NCBI GenBank assembly: GCA_024760905.1
Contig: CM045750.1
Coordinates: forward strand, 12,662,919-12,726,918
Reading direction: 5' to 3'
DNA length: 64,000 nucleotides
DNA from: Plotosus lineatus
Lineage: Eukaryota; Chordata; Actinopteri; Siluriformes; Plotosidae
Each line of letters begins with the position of its first letter. Positions within the stretch are counted from its first letter, which is position 1. The translations under genes and the position numbers were made by a program. The notes below the pieces were generated by a model that was not told where the DNA came from, did not search any database, and saw nothing but the letters and a program-made list of their open reading frames with translations. Below are positions 1 to 14,499 of this stretch, piece after piece.

Positions 1-107
1 CAATTCAAGGCAGTAATGTCATATTTGATGCGGACGGGAATTCCGTAATGTCTACATAAACTTCTAATTTAATTCTTCCTTCATTATTTACCTTTCTAAT
101 TCTGGAG

Positions 108-205
108 GATGAGAATATCCATGATGTTCTGCAGCTCTTGGTGGCTCTCATGTCTGAGCATCCAGCCTCCATGATTCCAGCATTTGACCAGAGGAATGGG
201 ATACG
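108..205 (+). CDS. nbea: nbea exon, solenoid region (98 bases)
   Basis: The acceptor AG at 106-107 follows a pyrimidine-rich tract and the donor is GGTAAG at 206. It codes [20 protein letters not shown] and onward to QRNGI, then two bases of an Arg codon that the next exon completes. It belongs to the neurobeachin-family alpha-solenoid (the DUF4704-type region in domain databases). The reading frame is also open upstream of 108, so the exon start rests on the acceptor and on family similarity. Confidence 0.88.
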
Positions 206-2147
206 GTAAGACAAACAGTGAATCTCATTCACTCTGCACAGTACTGTACAGTAAGTCTAAAAGTAATCACTGTCTTTAAAATTGTCTTTTTTTTTTAGCC
301 TGAAAGAAAGACAAACAAATTTTTTTTTTTTGTAAGAAAAAAATTCACAAAAACAATCTGGTTAATTGACAATCAAATACTTGTAAACTTAATTAGGTGC
401 ACCTAATCACTCTCTCCCTTACACACTTGTAATCAACTGTACAAAACAAAACAAAACAAAACAAAAAAAAAAAAACCAACAGAAAAACATTCCGGGGCAT
501 AAGGCGCACTGGACCATAAGACGCAACAGCAGCAAATTATTCCATACACAAGGTGCACCGGATTATAAGGCACATTAAGTGAAACAAAAGTCTGATAAGT
601 CAAACTTAATTCAATGCTCACAATAACTCTCAACATTGTTCAGCTGTAGCACACAAAATATAAAATAATACACTTTATAATAACTCATCATTGTTCAGGT
701 GTAACAATATAAAACAATAAACTCACTTTTTCAGTTCATTGCGCTTCAACAAATCCATCAAATTCTTTATTTTCAGTTTCCGAGTTTAACAGTTGCATGA
801 GTTGGACATAGAGCCGGGATCCCTCAATTATTTTTTTCTTGTTATATTATATTATAATATTTTATCATCTATTATTTCCTCGTGCATGGAGTCAGCTCAA
901 TAGAGACGGAGATTAGAAGTCTTCCTGGGTCGTGACCTTCTCTCAGCCATGCCTTCTTAAAGGGACAGTGCATTAGTAGTGTGTTCATTACAGAACTGAG
1001 GTCATTACTCTTAAGGAGCCGTATCAGTGTATCTTTAAATTCAACAAGGTTAATCCGAGGTCTCAGGAGGACACCTGTAGCAATGCTTTATCCCTGTATT
1101 TGGCCATGAAGCCCAGATCCTCTAACTCGCGACCTGTTGACACCAATATCTAGCGGTTGGAGTTCTTTGGTTAATCCACTGGAATGATGGTAAGATCTGA
1201 ATTATTCTACTTCCAATAATACAATTCTCTGTATGCAGTTTTGGCGGTGTCAATGAGATGGAGTCGTGCGGCTTCATCCGCACACAAGGCGCACCAGGTT
1301 ATAAAGCGCACCGTCGGTTTTTTGTTGTTTTTTAAGATTAAAGGATTTTGCGTGCGCCTTATAGTCCGAAGAGGAAAAAAATTTGCTGATTCTGATTCTT
1401 GAAAGTGTGCCTGAAAGAAACCAATCAACTATGGGTGGCAAGGCACTGTGTGGCTTAGTCAGAGTCCAACTTTTGCTCTACTGGAAATCTGTGGAATTTA
1501 AGACTTTGGTCGACTGACGTCACCATGCACTCTCACTCTGAATTTGAACAGTTATGTAAAGTGGGTGAATATTCTACAGATAGGATACGTAAAGTTTGTA
1601 AAGAAAAATTCCAACAAACTCAAAACAATATTGTTATGGCTTGATTTCAGGCTATGAAGCAACTCACTGTACGTACAGTATGTAACTGAAGTGGATTTGA
1701 TCAGATACCTTCTCACAGACACACAGATACAGACACAACACCACCAAGAGCAGCGTGGCGGCCAGTCACCTACCTCAGTCACTGCAAATATCACCGAATC
1801 TTGTCGTCTTGATTTTTTTTCTTAAGATGATAAATGCTCCATCACTTCAAAGCTTTTCTCTGTGAAACATTTAGAATGAACATTTCCTGTCTTTTATTTT
1901 TTTCCAGGGTCATCTATAAACTCTTAGCTTCAAAAAGTGAGAGTATTCGTGTGCAAGCGCTCAAAGTACTCGGTTACTTTCTCAAACACCTCGGACACAA
2001 GTGAGTGGATTTACAAGTTCTTGTTGCTGTTCAGAAGATTATGTTTTATATGAATTTATGATTGAGTTAGTATTACATAAAGCGTGGTGTATTTTGCATT
2101 TTTGAAAGCAGCCTGAGAAATCGCTAAAGACTAAAGAATGGCCTTGT

Positions 2148-2188
<41 letters not shown>

Positions 2189-3034
2189 GTCAAATAAAAA
2201 CAGTTGTGTGGAATTAATGTTGTAAGGTGTGTTTTTCCAGTATGAAGTAAAAAAAATGTAAGATAAAGTCCGTTGGGCTTTTTAAACCCGAGCCAGAGTG
2301 GCTCAACCAGCCGGTGCTTATCCCCGGTTTCCATAGCGAGAAGCGACTAGAAGTGCAACTCCTCCTGGATGGGACGCTAGTCCATCGCAGGTTACCTTCC
2401 CAGTATATTTTTACTGGTACGCATTTATACTGCTGGGTGGACAGGGGCAGACTTGTGGTTGAGACCTTTCCCAGGGGTGTTAGTTCACAGGGGGGGGGGG
2501 GGGGGTGTCTAACTGGGATTTGAACACACAACCTCCCGATCATGAGCTCAGCAGCTTAACCACTACGCCACCGGCCCCGCATGTAATAAATACAGTGATC
2601 CCTCGCTACTTCGTGCTTCAGTTTCTGCGGTTTCAGTGCATCACAGTTTTTTCAAAAATATTCAGCAAAAATTAAGGAAAAATCCACAAAACAAGGCCAA
2701 TTATGCAAAAAAAAAAAAAAAAAACCCGAACAAACAAAAACAACGTGCGCACCTGTCTTGTGTATATGTGTGAGTATTTATATTTTATTTACATCTTATG
2801 CATTATTTTTGAATGTTTAATTGTTATTATAAACATTTATAGCTTTGATATTATGCACACATTTACATGTACGTATATGTCAGTCGGGGGCTTGATCCTA
2901 CTTTGCAGAAATCGGTGGGGGGCGGTCCCCATTAACCACGGAAAGTGAGGGTTCCTTGTATATAAAACTGCTTCCTGATTTAGATGCATTCATTAGTTGT
3001 TAACATTATCCTTTAGTCATGCTATTCTGCATTC

Positions 3035-3087
<53 letters not shown>

Positions 3088-6000
3088 ATGCAGGAGGAAA
3101 GTGGAGATCATGCATACACACAGCCTCTTCACACTGCTGGGAGAGAGATTAATGATGCACACCAACACTGTGACAGTAACAACCTACAACACACTTTATG
3201 AGGTAGGCCACAGTGTCATCTTACACTCGTACCACTGGCTCCAGTATATCAGACATGAAGGGTGTTACCGCAAGGTATACGTGCAGGTATACAGAATAAC
3301 CTTCTGAGTGTAATAAAGAGGAATGCTGAGCTGTGTTCACTCGCCGTGTAATCATTAAAACCTTGCTCTTTTTGTAGATTCTGACGGAGCAGGTGTGTAC
3401 TCAGGTGGTTCATAAACCTCACCCAGAGCCTGACTCTACCGTCAAGATCCAGAACCCTAGTAAGTGTAACGAACGGATACACAGGTTCCTACTGAATACA
3501 CTCGAGGCTTTATCTATATCCAGCCAGAGGGTGTGGAAGAACTGATTTTAAATATCCTCTGGATTGTAACACGTATAGAAATGTTATTATTTTATTTAGA
3601 TTACAGGCATGTGATTTTTCCGCGAATTCACGGAATTCCGAATTTTTTTTTTTTCATTGGCCCAGTTAAAAAAATTTTTTTTTTTTTTCACGCCGAATAT
3701 GTCAAAATAACCTTTCCCACTTTTATTCCGTTCTGAGTTTTGCATAAAATGAACTCTCTTGAAACATTACTGCTGATTGGCTGATGGCTTTCTAATAACC
3801 AATCGCTGATGTTGATTCGTGCCACTTCCGATCTGTTGAGCTATCGAAAGCATGTCGGTGATTCAGAGAAAAGATTCTGCTCAGAGAAATTAGAGAAATA
3901 GACAAAGTCGTGAAAAACAAGTTTAGGTGGGAATGGATGGAAAAGGGAACAGTAGCATTCAATTGCCGGAACATTTGGTGTTCAAGCAAAGATTCTAGAA
4001 CCCGACGGACTTAACCCTTTGTTTGCCGTTCGACCAGAAACTTTCGTGCAAAGAAAAGACTCAGTGAAACAACCAGTTTCTGTCGCCGATCGAGTAGTTA
4101 ATTTTGAGGTTTGTTTGAGAGTTTTGTTGTCTAGTTTCCGATTATATTTTTCAAGTTATTGTGAATGCATGCATGTTTTAGGCGTAGGACGTTCACGTGT
4201 TTATTCCGTGAACTGGATCAAATGATCGACTCTGTGGTCACTGAACCATTTTTCTGCTGTTCAGAAAATTATTGCCGCATTAACTCACCAGTTTTTCGTA
4301 ATTAACTGATGTAAATAGACATTTACAGCAGCGTGAGTGTGTGCTCGTGTAATTAGATCATTAATATTGGAAATGTAAAACTATGAATCTGAGCCTCAAC
4401 CGAAACGCCCCAGCATCCAGAAGGACAAGAAACTTTCCAAGGCAGCCTCCAGAAGGACATTTCAGGCTGCACAAAAGGAAGCAAGAAACTGCCATGCTAA
4501 TGCACTAAAGACAAAGAAACATTAATTCAAAAAACTTATGTCACGTGTAGAGTTTGTTTCCAGATTGTGTTTAAAGACAATGACTGTTGATGATAGTGTT
4601 GTGAGGCAGGACATATCTATAAGAGTCTGTCTGTCTGTCTTCCTTTTGGCTTTTTCCCTTTTACTCGGGAGTCGCCACAGCGAATCATCTGATTCACACG
4701 TTTGATTTGGCAGAGGTTTTTATGTCGGATGCCCTTCCTGTCACAACCCTTTATAGCAAGGGATAGAAACACGCTGACGACTTTGCAGCTACTCGTTACG
4801 AAAGTCAGCAATGGTTCTTTTACATGCCTCTCACCATAGACAGTGACAGACATGGCCCGCCTTTGATAACCCAGTTAGCCGCACTGTGGGGGACAGTGAC
4901 AACCTTGTGGAGAGTGGGACTCGAACCCCCAACCTTTGGATCAGCGATCCAGCGCCCTATACCACTAGACCACCACTGCCCGACGTATCTATAAGATTTG
5001 TGACTGACACTTTGATTAGTGTTGGAATCCCACATGATAAACCCACACGTGGCGGTACAGTATGTATATGGAGATTAGAAATTAAACTTTCTAGAGCTCT
5101 TTCAGTGTCATGAAGTTCAGTAGCCTTTTTCCACTTCTGAAATGCTTAAAACTAAGGAGCTTCGGGGGGGAGGAGCTTCAGGGGAGGAGCTTCAGGGTGG
5201 GGCCACGCCCCCTGACCCTGGCTGATTTTCAGATATTTTGGTGATGGTCAAATCACATTGCCTGAGATTAAGATTTGCAGAGTATTTATTAAAGCTCTTA
5301 ACATAAAATGTTTCACAGGAGATCTGGTTAGCATAGAGCTAGCTGGCTAGCTGAAAGTCGGTTTCCTTTAGCAGTACAAAAAAGTCATGTTTATGAGCGT
5401 CTCCGCCTGGGCTTGTTGTTATCTGGGGTGCGGCCAGCATTGAGCTGCGGTAGCATATTAGCTCAGTATAGGAGTTGAGATTGTGCTGTGATTAATTGCC
5501 TGAAAGCTCCACGTACAGTGTGCTGGAAGGCCGAATGGGATGGGTGGAGGTACCACAATGCACGAGGGGGGTGTTAGTCAGGGAAGGCAAACTGATCAGA
5601 GGGCTGAAAACCTTGGATACAGGCGGTTCAAACATCTCAGAGGGAAAACGTAAACACGTGCAAACCTTGCTATTTAAAGTGGGAAAAATCTCATATCTCC
5701 GCTTTTAACAATTTTCAAAATTAATTTATGAAAATAATTGAAGAACTACATGTACCATTTATCAAGATTTGTAACAAATGGTACGTTTTATTTTATTATT
5801 TTATCATGTCCTGACGTGTCTTTGCTGCTCTGTGTCAGTGATCCTAAAAGTGGTGGCGACACTGCTGAAGAACGCCACACCCAGTGCTGAGCTGATGGAG
5901 GTGCGCCGCCTTTTCCTTTCTGATATGATCAAGCTGTTCAGCAATAGCAGAGAGAACAGACGGTATGTGGTTGCACAAACATCAGCGATAAGCACACAGA

Positions 6001-6741
6001 TCTTTACCCTCTCAGAAAGAAAGATGATTTATCATCGTCACCTTTTCTAAATTAAAACAATTCACGTAATGAATCAGACACGGCATATCGAGTCCCTGAT
6101 TAACACAAATCCTGCTACCAGAAAGTCTTAAATGTACGGTTTCTCGAGCTTCACATTTCCTCAGGCAGGAGCATTCTGCACCGAGCAGATGGAGCAGGAA
6201 TGCATAGTGTCAGAACTGGCAGGACAAATAGGCATGAGCTGTACAGTTCCTGTAAAACAGATGTTGCTCTATAATCAAACAGTGGATATGTTCGACTTGC
6301 TGCCGAAACACAGCTGCCTTCTTAATAAGGCTTGAGCTGTACATAAAGATAATCTTGTGAGTGTGTGTGTGTGTGTGTGTGTGCACGTGTGCGTCATCCT
6401 GGCTGTAGGTGTTTGCTGCAGTGTTCAGTGTGGCAGGACTGGATGTTCTCCCTGGGTTATATTAACCCCAAGAACCCAGAGGAACAGAAGATCACGGAAA
6501 TGGTGTACAATATTTTCCGCATCCTCCTGTACCATGCCATCAAGTACGAATGGGGAGGCTGGCGTGTGTGGGTGGATACTCTCAGCATTGCCCACTCCAA
6601 GGTTGGCACACTTTTATTATTCCTTTATTTATCTTCTGGCTCGGATATTTTCTCACTCTGGACCAGAGTGTACTCTGAAGGTATTATCAGGAGTTATGGA
6701 TGTACTGCAGTTTCACTGAAAAACTGTTGGATTGCTCTTAT

Positions 6742-6809
<68 letters not shown>

Positions 6810-9800
6810 ATCAGTGGATTATCAGCGGTTTCCATTTGAAACTTGAATAATAAATATTTCTTTACTAATGCATTAAAACCGGTCAGCTAGCCGCGGGCGC
6901 CGAGACTGACGCTTCATCATATGCGTTATTGAGTGTGTGAACATTTGGTTGAGAATTTGTAACTCCTGGAGACTATTTTTTTTTTTTTTAATTGTTTAAC
7001 AGGTGACGTATGAAGCTCATAAGGAGTATTTAGCTAAGATGTATGAGGAGTATCAGCGTCAGGAGGAGGAGAACATGAAGAAAGGAAAGAAGGGCTCAGT
7101 GAGCACTATCTCGGGTCTGTCAGCACAGCCAGCCTCTGTCAACGGCACTCTGGAGACACGTGAGACAGATGACACATCTCAGACACACACACCTGAGAGC
7201 GAAGCTGAGTACACCGAAAGCAGCGAGCCACAGAACTTGCTCACTGATTCAAAGGAACAAGTCCACGTCCATGAGCTCCTGGTGGACATAAAGGCTGAGA
7301 AAGTAGAAGCCACTGAGGTCAAACTAGATGATCTGGACCTGTCTCCAGAGGCTCTGGGAGGAGGAGGAGGAGGAGGAGGAGGAGGAGGAGGACGAGGAGG
7401 AATAGAAAACGGTCCACTTGTTGAGGTGGACTCACTGCTGGACACCGCGTACTGTGTGCATAAGCTGAATGGAGGGTTGCATCCCAAGGAAGAGGAGGAA
7501 CCCGTCATGGGGATGGGTAGGGGGGAAGACGATCCCAACCTGGGGCCGTTGATCATGCTAGATGATGAGAAGGACATTGCACCCAGCAACAATGGCTTCC
7601 TTTTTCCAAAAAGTGAAGAGAAGCTGCTGCCCTCTCTGGCCACGCCTGAGCCTCTGCAACTGCCCAGCCCAGAGCAGGTGCCTGCTGCACCCACTATGCC
7701 TAGCTCTGTACCAGTGACAAGCACCAGCAATGACCTCAGTCTGCTGGCTCACATGACATCGTGTGGCTCCGAACTGGCAGCGGATGATGACAGCTTTAAA
7801 TTGCAGAGCTCGCTGGCTGGCATCAGCACACTCGCAGAGGGCAATGAGAGCGGCATCGTAGAGACAGGAACTGTAAAAAGCGGAGATGCCATCAGCACTG
7901 TGTCGGACACAGAGAGGTCAGATGATGGCAAGGACAAAGAGATGAAGAAGATCCAAACAACAGCTACCACTCAGGTACCCAACATGTTTCGTATAAAAGA
8001 TGAGAATCCCTGTGTACAGAAAGTAAAGAATAATTACTAATACAGTGATCCATCACGACTTCGTGCTTCAGTTTCTGCGGCTTCAGGGCATTGCGGGTTT
8101 TTCAAAAATATCCATCGAAAAATAACGAAATTAAGGAAATATAAGGGAAAAGTTAAGGAAAATGTCACAAAACAAGGCCAATTATGATAAAAAAAAAAAA
8201 AAAAAAACCCAAACAAACAAAAACAAAAAAAACTACTTACATTTTTATGTGAGGTGCGCATCTGTCTGTGTGTGCACGTGTCTGTATGCGTGTATATTTA
8301 TATTTTATTTCATATTTTATTATGCATCGTATGCATTATTTTTGAATGTTTAACTGTTATTATAAGCATTTATACCACTGAATATGTATTTATTGATATT
8401 ATATACACATATACATGTACGTATACGTCAGTCGGGGGGGGGGACCTCAGTCCCCATTAACCGCAGGAAGTGAGGGATCCCGACATGTAATAGAAATGTT
8501 ACAATAAGTTTAATATATAAGTGTAATATGTTATACTGGCTAATAGATAATAAAATAAAAATATGGAAAATACTTTGTACATTATGTTAACAAAATTAAA
8601 CAAAATTTAGCATCCATTTTAAATGATAAAATATATTGAAAGGTCAAAATTGTATCTTTTAAAAATATCTGTTAGGTTGCAAAAAGGTTATAGATTCACA
8701 GAGAGGCTGGAGTCGGTCTCTGTCAACAGTAGGCGAAGGCGGGGTGCATATTAAACAGCTTGCCAGACCATCCTAGGGCAAACACGGCCGTTCCCACTCA
8801 CACCTAGTGCCGATTTGTAACATCCAATGAATGGATACCTACAGTGCATGTATTTGAATTGTGTGAGGAAAGCCTTGGATGCACAGTGAGAGTATACAAG
8901 CTCCCCACAGAAACGCCCTAAAGCTCGGGTCTTGAACCAAGGACCTTCTTCCCGTGAGGTGGACATAAGCTCTCTGCCACTGTGCCGCCCAGGTTATAAT
9001 TTGCAAACAGATAAACATTTATGATTCAGACTAAACACAATCCAGTTTGTTTTTGTTTTGTTTTTTATTTGTCTTAAACCTCATTTCATCCTCGTCTCTT
9101 CTGTTTCCAATGGGTTGGCGCTGATGGGTTTCCTTCTCCAGTGCATGAATATGAAGGAGAAAACTAAACTGACTCATTGTGAGTGATTGGTGAACAATCT
9201 TCCTGCAGGCCTTGCACGGGCGATCAGGCAGTCAGATGGAACGGGATCTGCGGGTGGATCTTGGTTTCAGAGGGATGCCCATGACTGAGGAGCAGCGGAG
9301 GCAGTTCAGTCCTGGACCGCGTACCACCATGTTTCGTATTCCAGAGTTTAAATGGTCTCCAATGCACCAGCGCTTACTCACCGACCTGCTGTTTGCCCTT
9401 GAGACGGACGTGCACGTGTGGAGGAGGTAAGAGCCTCGACTCTCCGACTGTGTTCCAGTCAATACATCATTTTACACATTATCATTCCAAGAGTCTGCAG
9501 GCATATTTCATACTGCTGTACATCTGGCCAAGGGCAAACATCTGTACAGTTCAAATATGTGACCCGATCTGGCAAAGTTACAAGCAGCACTTCAGGGATA
9601 CAGACCAAAATACACAGGAATGCATCGAAATGTGGATTTTTCTGGGTTCTTTTTTCCTCTGAATTGATAGAGGAGCTGTTAATCTGTCATTTTCTGTAGT
9701 TTTATAGTTGAGAAACGTATATAAAGTAAGGAAACTCGCCATTTAACGGATGGTGCTACCGCTATACTTTTAGACATGGAAATATCGATAAATTTGCAGA

Positions 9801-12800
9801 AATTCAGCATGTTCCGATCACACTTTCACTCGTAATACCCCATCATTTCTGGTGTCTCCTGATGTGGGGTAATCCCCACTTTCTATGCAGTAGGCCCCCA
9901 TTTTTCTTGATGGTTCAGTTTCGGCCCTTCCCACAGATCAAGAAAATCCGCGAGTTATTGACGCGGTTTTAAAACCCTATGTATGATATTACATGCACTA
10001 AAATATGCTTCTTAAACACGTTCTATAGACAGTCTTACTCATTAATACAGTATTAATGCAGTAAAATGTAGTCAAGATTAAGTAAAACCTTTTTTACTTT
10101 TGCGTGAATTCATAATTCAAGCAGTCACATTGATGACGTGTGCGAAGGAGCAAAAAAAATAAAAGAGGTGTACACATCATCTGCAACCAATCAGCAGAAG
10201 GAAGAAACAAAAGCTCTCAGCCATTGGCTAAATTTGAATCACGTGCCAGTAACGTCCGGAAGTATAATAATAATAATAATAATAATAATGCACTAAAATG
10301 TAGTAATGATTCAGTAAAAACTTGTTAATTTTGGACTGTGATGATATTTATAAATAGATAAACCGCTTAAGCTCCTTACCAGAAGCTAGAGAAGATGCGG
10401 GATGTTTGAGTGACATCATAGGGCTTAAATAATCATTAAAAATACACTAAAAAATGTACCTTGCAATTCAAGCAATCATGTTGATAACTTTTTATCACGA
10501 AGCACAAAAAAGAGGTGTATGCTTCATCTGCAACCAATCAGCAGGAGCTAGAAACAAAAGCTCTCATCCATTGGCTAAATTTGAATCACGTGCCAGTTAC
10601 TTCCGGGTTTGTCGCCAATCCGTGAGTATGCGGGGGCGCGTGTGCTGAACTGCGAATGGTCAAGGGACTACTCTATATGGAACTCTCACAGAAAGCCAAT
10701 CAGGGCACTCAAAAACTAGTAAACAAATCGGCCTTCATCCATTCAATGGCCAGTGACCCAGCCATGCCCCACAAAGGAACATGCTGGTTGGTGCAGCTGT
10801 AAGTGTGCACTGCATTGTGGGTAATACATAGTAATGGCTGCATCCAGATTAATTGCATTGGTTATCAAATCCTCCATTAAAAAAGTTTTGCATCATTTAC
10901 AACTACATTTTGGATCTACTGCCAGTGAAACAATTACGTATATGATATGAAGAGATTTATTCATCGTCTGATCAGACTCTGTCGAAACACCATCAAGCCA
11001 AAGGAGCATGGAACTCGCTGGCCGACTGTGGGATCTGTGAAGGATTACTCTGCTTTTGATGAGCCGGTGCTTTCCACAGATTCGGAAATTGATGTCAGTG
11101 ATGATGAAAGTTTGGTGAGGAAAGTGATGTCAGTCTGAAGTACTGTACCGTTACCTCACATTACAATTTCTGTCCCTGTGGGCTCGTACAGATAAATTTT
11201 GTTCAGCTCATTTGAAGAATACTTTATTACAACAGTCAAAAAAATGTAATTCATTTTCTCTTTTTTTTTTTTCAGAATAATTGATGCAATCCAACCGATA
11301 TTAAATGCTCATAACTTCCTCAGTTTTCAACCCATTTTTACATTTTTTGGACTCGTTTTGCCAGATCAGGTCACATATAATAATAAATTTATATACATAG
11401 GAAATTTAACCCTTTAATCTTCTATTAGAATGCAATTTTTGCTGCCACATAAACAAGAAATTATTATTACAGATTCATACAGAATGGTATATTAAAGCCA
11501 CGTCAAGGTGAAATGTTAACCAAAGTTTTATTCTTTATTAAACATTCATAAATTTACATTTAATAAACGTGAGGCTACATTTTTTCATGAAAATAATGAA
11601 CTCGTACCAACCTTAAAGCAGAAGATGGGTGAGTTGGTGATTTCCGTCTTTGTGTGGGCCCAGGCAACGTGGCAGAGTTTCTATATGGAATAGATGTATG
11701 GTTTCTTTGTTGTGTAATACAATTCCAGGTTGTGGGTTGTGTTGAGTGATAGTGTTTTTCTTAAGTCCTCTCATGCCCATACGGCTATATTTGTCAGAGT
11801 AGTATGGCAGTTTTTTTTTCAGGTGGTTTCACCTAAGGGCTCGATAATTATACACATTTTGTAGATGTTTCTGATTCTGATGTTTAGAAACTTGAGACGT
11901 TTTTGAATTCCCAGAATCTTTTTGCAGTAATACTGCAAATGTACTGATGAGGGCAGTGGTGGCCTGGTGGTAAAGGTGCTGGATCACTGATCCAAAGCTT
12001 ATCCCAGTGCAGCTAACTAGGTTATCAAAGGCCGGCCATGTCTCTCACTGTCTATGGTGTGAGGCTTTAGAAGAACCACTGCTGACTTTCGACAAGAGTA
12101 GCCACATAGCTGTGAGCGTGTTTCCGCCCTGTGATGGCCTGGCAAGATGTCCAGGGTGTACTTTGAGATGGGTGCCGGTCTTCCTTTGACTCTAATTAGG
12201 ATCAAGCAGTACAGAAAACAAATGAGTACTGAGTACTGATGATGGAAGAATTTTGAAAAAAAGGGATGAGCCCATCCTTCCTCACATATTGTCAGCCTGT
12301 GGTGGATGCTACGTTTATACTTAATCACGATTCCTCACCTCATACCAAATACATTCTGACTTCTATTTAAATATTTTATAAACATGTCCCATCTTTGATT
12401 GAATGTGTTGCCGGCATCAAATACTAAATTTGTTTCGATTTTTAAAACATTAGTTGGTCAATAAAAATTATTTAGAATGTTATCGTTGTACTTTTTTCAG
12501 GTAAATAAATGCTCATGTGAATTATCAGTGGTCTTCAACTACACTGCGCCATTTCAACCGATGTGCACCGTGTGTTCCGTCACCTTTCTACGAGATCAGC
12601 ATTGAACTTTTTCAGCAGTTTGTGATGTTTCGTGAGATCAGGTCACACAGGCTAGCCTTCACACCCCCCCATGTGTATCAGTGAGCCCATGGTGCTTGTG
12701 AATGTGTTCATGGTTCACGGTTTGTCCCCCTCCTTTTTGTTGGTGGTGACTACGGCCTACCGTAAATAATATCTCGCAAGAGGAGAAGCTCTGATGCAGC

Positions 12801-13438
12801 TGTTTAGACATGATCATATCACGGTCAATGAAATTTCAAAGTCATGAAATGTCAAAGTCATTCACATTCCAACACCTGTACATGATTCCTGCTTCCAACA
12901 TATCTACTACTACATGGTCGCCCTTGAGCGGGCCACCACCAGGGATTTCCAAATTCTTGCTCTATTGGATAATTCCATAGTGGTTGTCTAACAAAGCTAA
13001 TATAATTCACGTGGGACGCCACACCACAAGTAAATACTGTGGACCAAACTGGAAAAGATCCTTCCTTTACTCCATTTTATGACACAAGCAGCATCAGCAG
13101 CTTCTTCCTCTAACAAGAGAATAGGGTAGGAAGCACTACTTGGAGGGTATTCACCACGTTTGTCGAACATATACACCATGACTCTGGTAAGGAGGGTTAG
13201 CGGTGTACTGTCACTCACCCAAGGTGAGCACCCGGACTAGTGGAGGGAAGGAGGCTTCTTACCTCTCCATTCTCGACCGGCTCCAAGCTGGGTCTAGCCA
13301 CTGCCCAGCATCTGATTGAAAACAATGGGGGGGGGGGGGTGATTGACTTTCTGCCTAATACACCGCACCCCAGCACAGGTGTACCGGTCATGTGATAATC
13401 ACTGCCACTCACCTTGAGTTTAGGTGTTTTTATAGTTT

Positions 13439-13483
<45 letters not shown>

Positions 13484-14465
13484 ATATTAAAGTGAAAATA
13501 TACCTGTTGAACCATGTTTATTACATTTTTATGACTGTTGATGGCCCTTTTCTCCCTCCTACTCTTGGTTTTGTGTTTGTTTGTTTTTTTTCTTTTTTCT
13601 TTTTTTTTTTTTTCAGCCACTCGACTAAATCAGTCATGGACTTCGTGAACAGTAATGAGAATATTATATTTGTACACAACACCATCCACCTCATTTCTCA
13701 GATGGTTGATAACATCATCATTGCCTGTGGAGGGATCCTACCGCTGCTGTCCGCCGCCACTTCACCTTCTGTAAGTGATACCACAGTGCCACCCACAGGC
13801 TCAGCCGTCACTGCAGACAGTTAGAGTCTGGTTTCGTGATACTGAACCTTTTGTAGTTGGATTGTCTGTGTTATATGTGGCCCTGTTTCTCAGATCATTA
13901 ATCTAGCTCCGCTTTCTGGATTTATTTGAACTGAAGAATGCATTTCTTTTCAGTGCTGCTTTTTACTTTTTAGTTGTTTGGTTCCTGATATTTCTTAATG
14001 CTTATTGTACCTTTGACAGAGTACATTTTAAACACTGTCCAGAGTACTGTTTACATCTCAGTTTTAATTTTAAGTATGTATTAATTTCATTGATAAGAAA
14101 TATCAGGCTATTTAAATATTGTGAATTATATTATGGATAATTTCTCAGTTTCACCTTTTCCTGCTTATTACTCATTTATTTATAATAACCGGATGCGTGA
14201 TCATTTATTTTGATTTATTTCTATTTCTTTATATTTTTGTATCTTATCTGTTTTCTCTTATCTCTTTTCTCTCTATTTATCTTTTGCATGTGCAGAGTTC
14301 TAAGGTTAGTACAAACCCTGTGTTGTTTTGTTCCCTTTTTGTTATCTGTTTACTTACTGCTTTATTTTTATGCTTTACATGCAATTTGATTTTATTAAAC
14401 ATAACTCAGTTTATTATTATTATTATTAACATTAACAAAAAACATCAGTGATGATGATAATAATC

Positions 14466-14499
<34 letters not shown>

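Noticed and set aside
7179..7730. 183-codon open frame on the minus strand
   Set aside because: Antisense shadow of the low-complexity nbea exon.
7975..8040. Extension of the large nbea exon to the stop at 8038
   Set aside because: The family sequence continues from CAG/GTACCC into the exon at 9209; the extra 22 codons are intron read-through with no similarity.
10947..11138. 63-codon open frame with an acidic end
   Set aside because: No recognisable family, no splice signals in a matching phase; likely chance.
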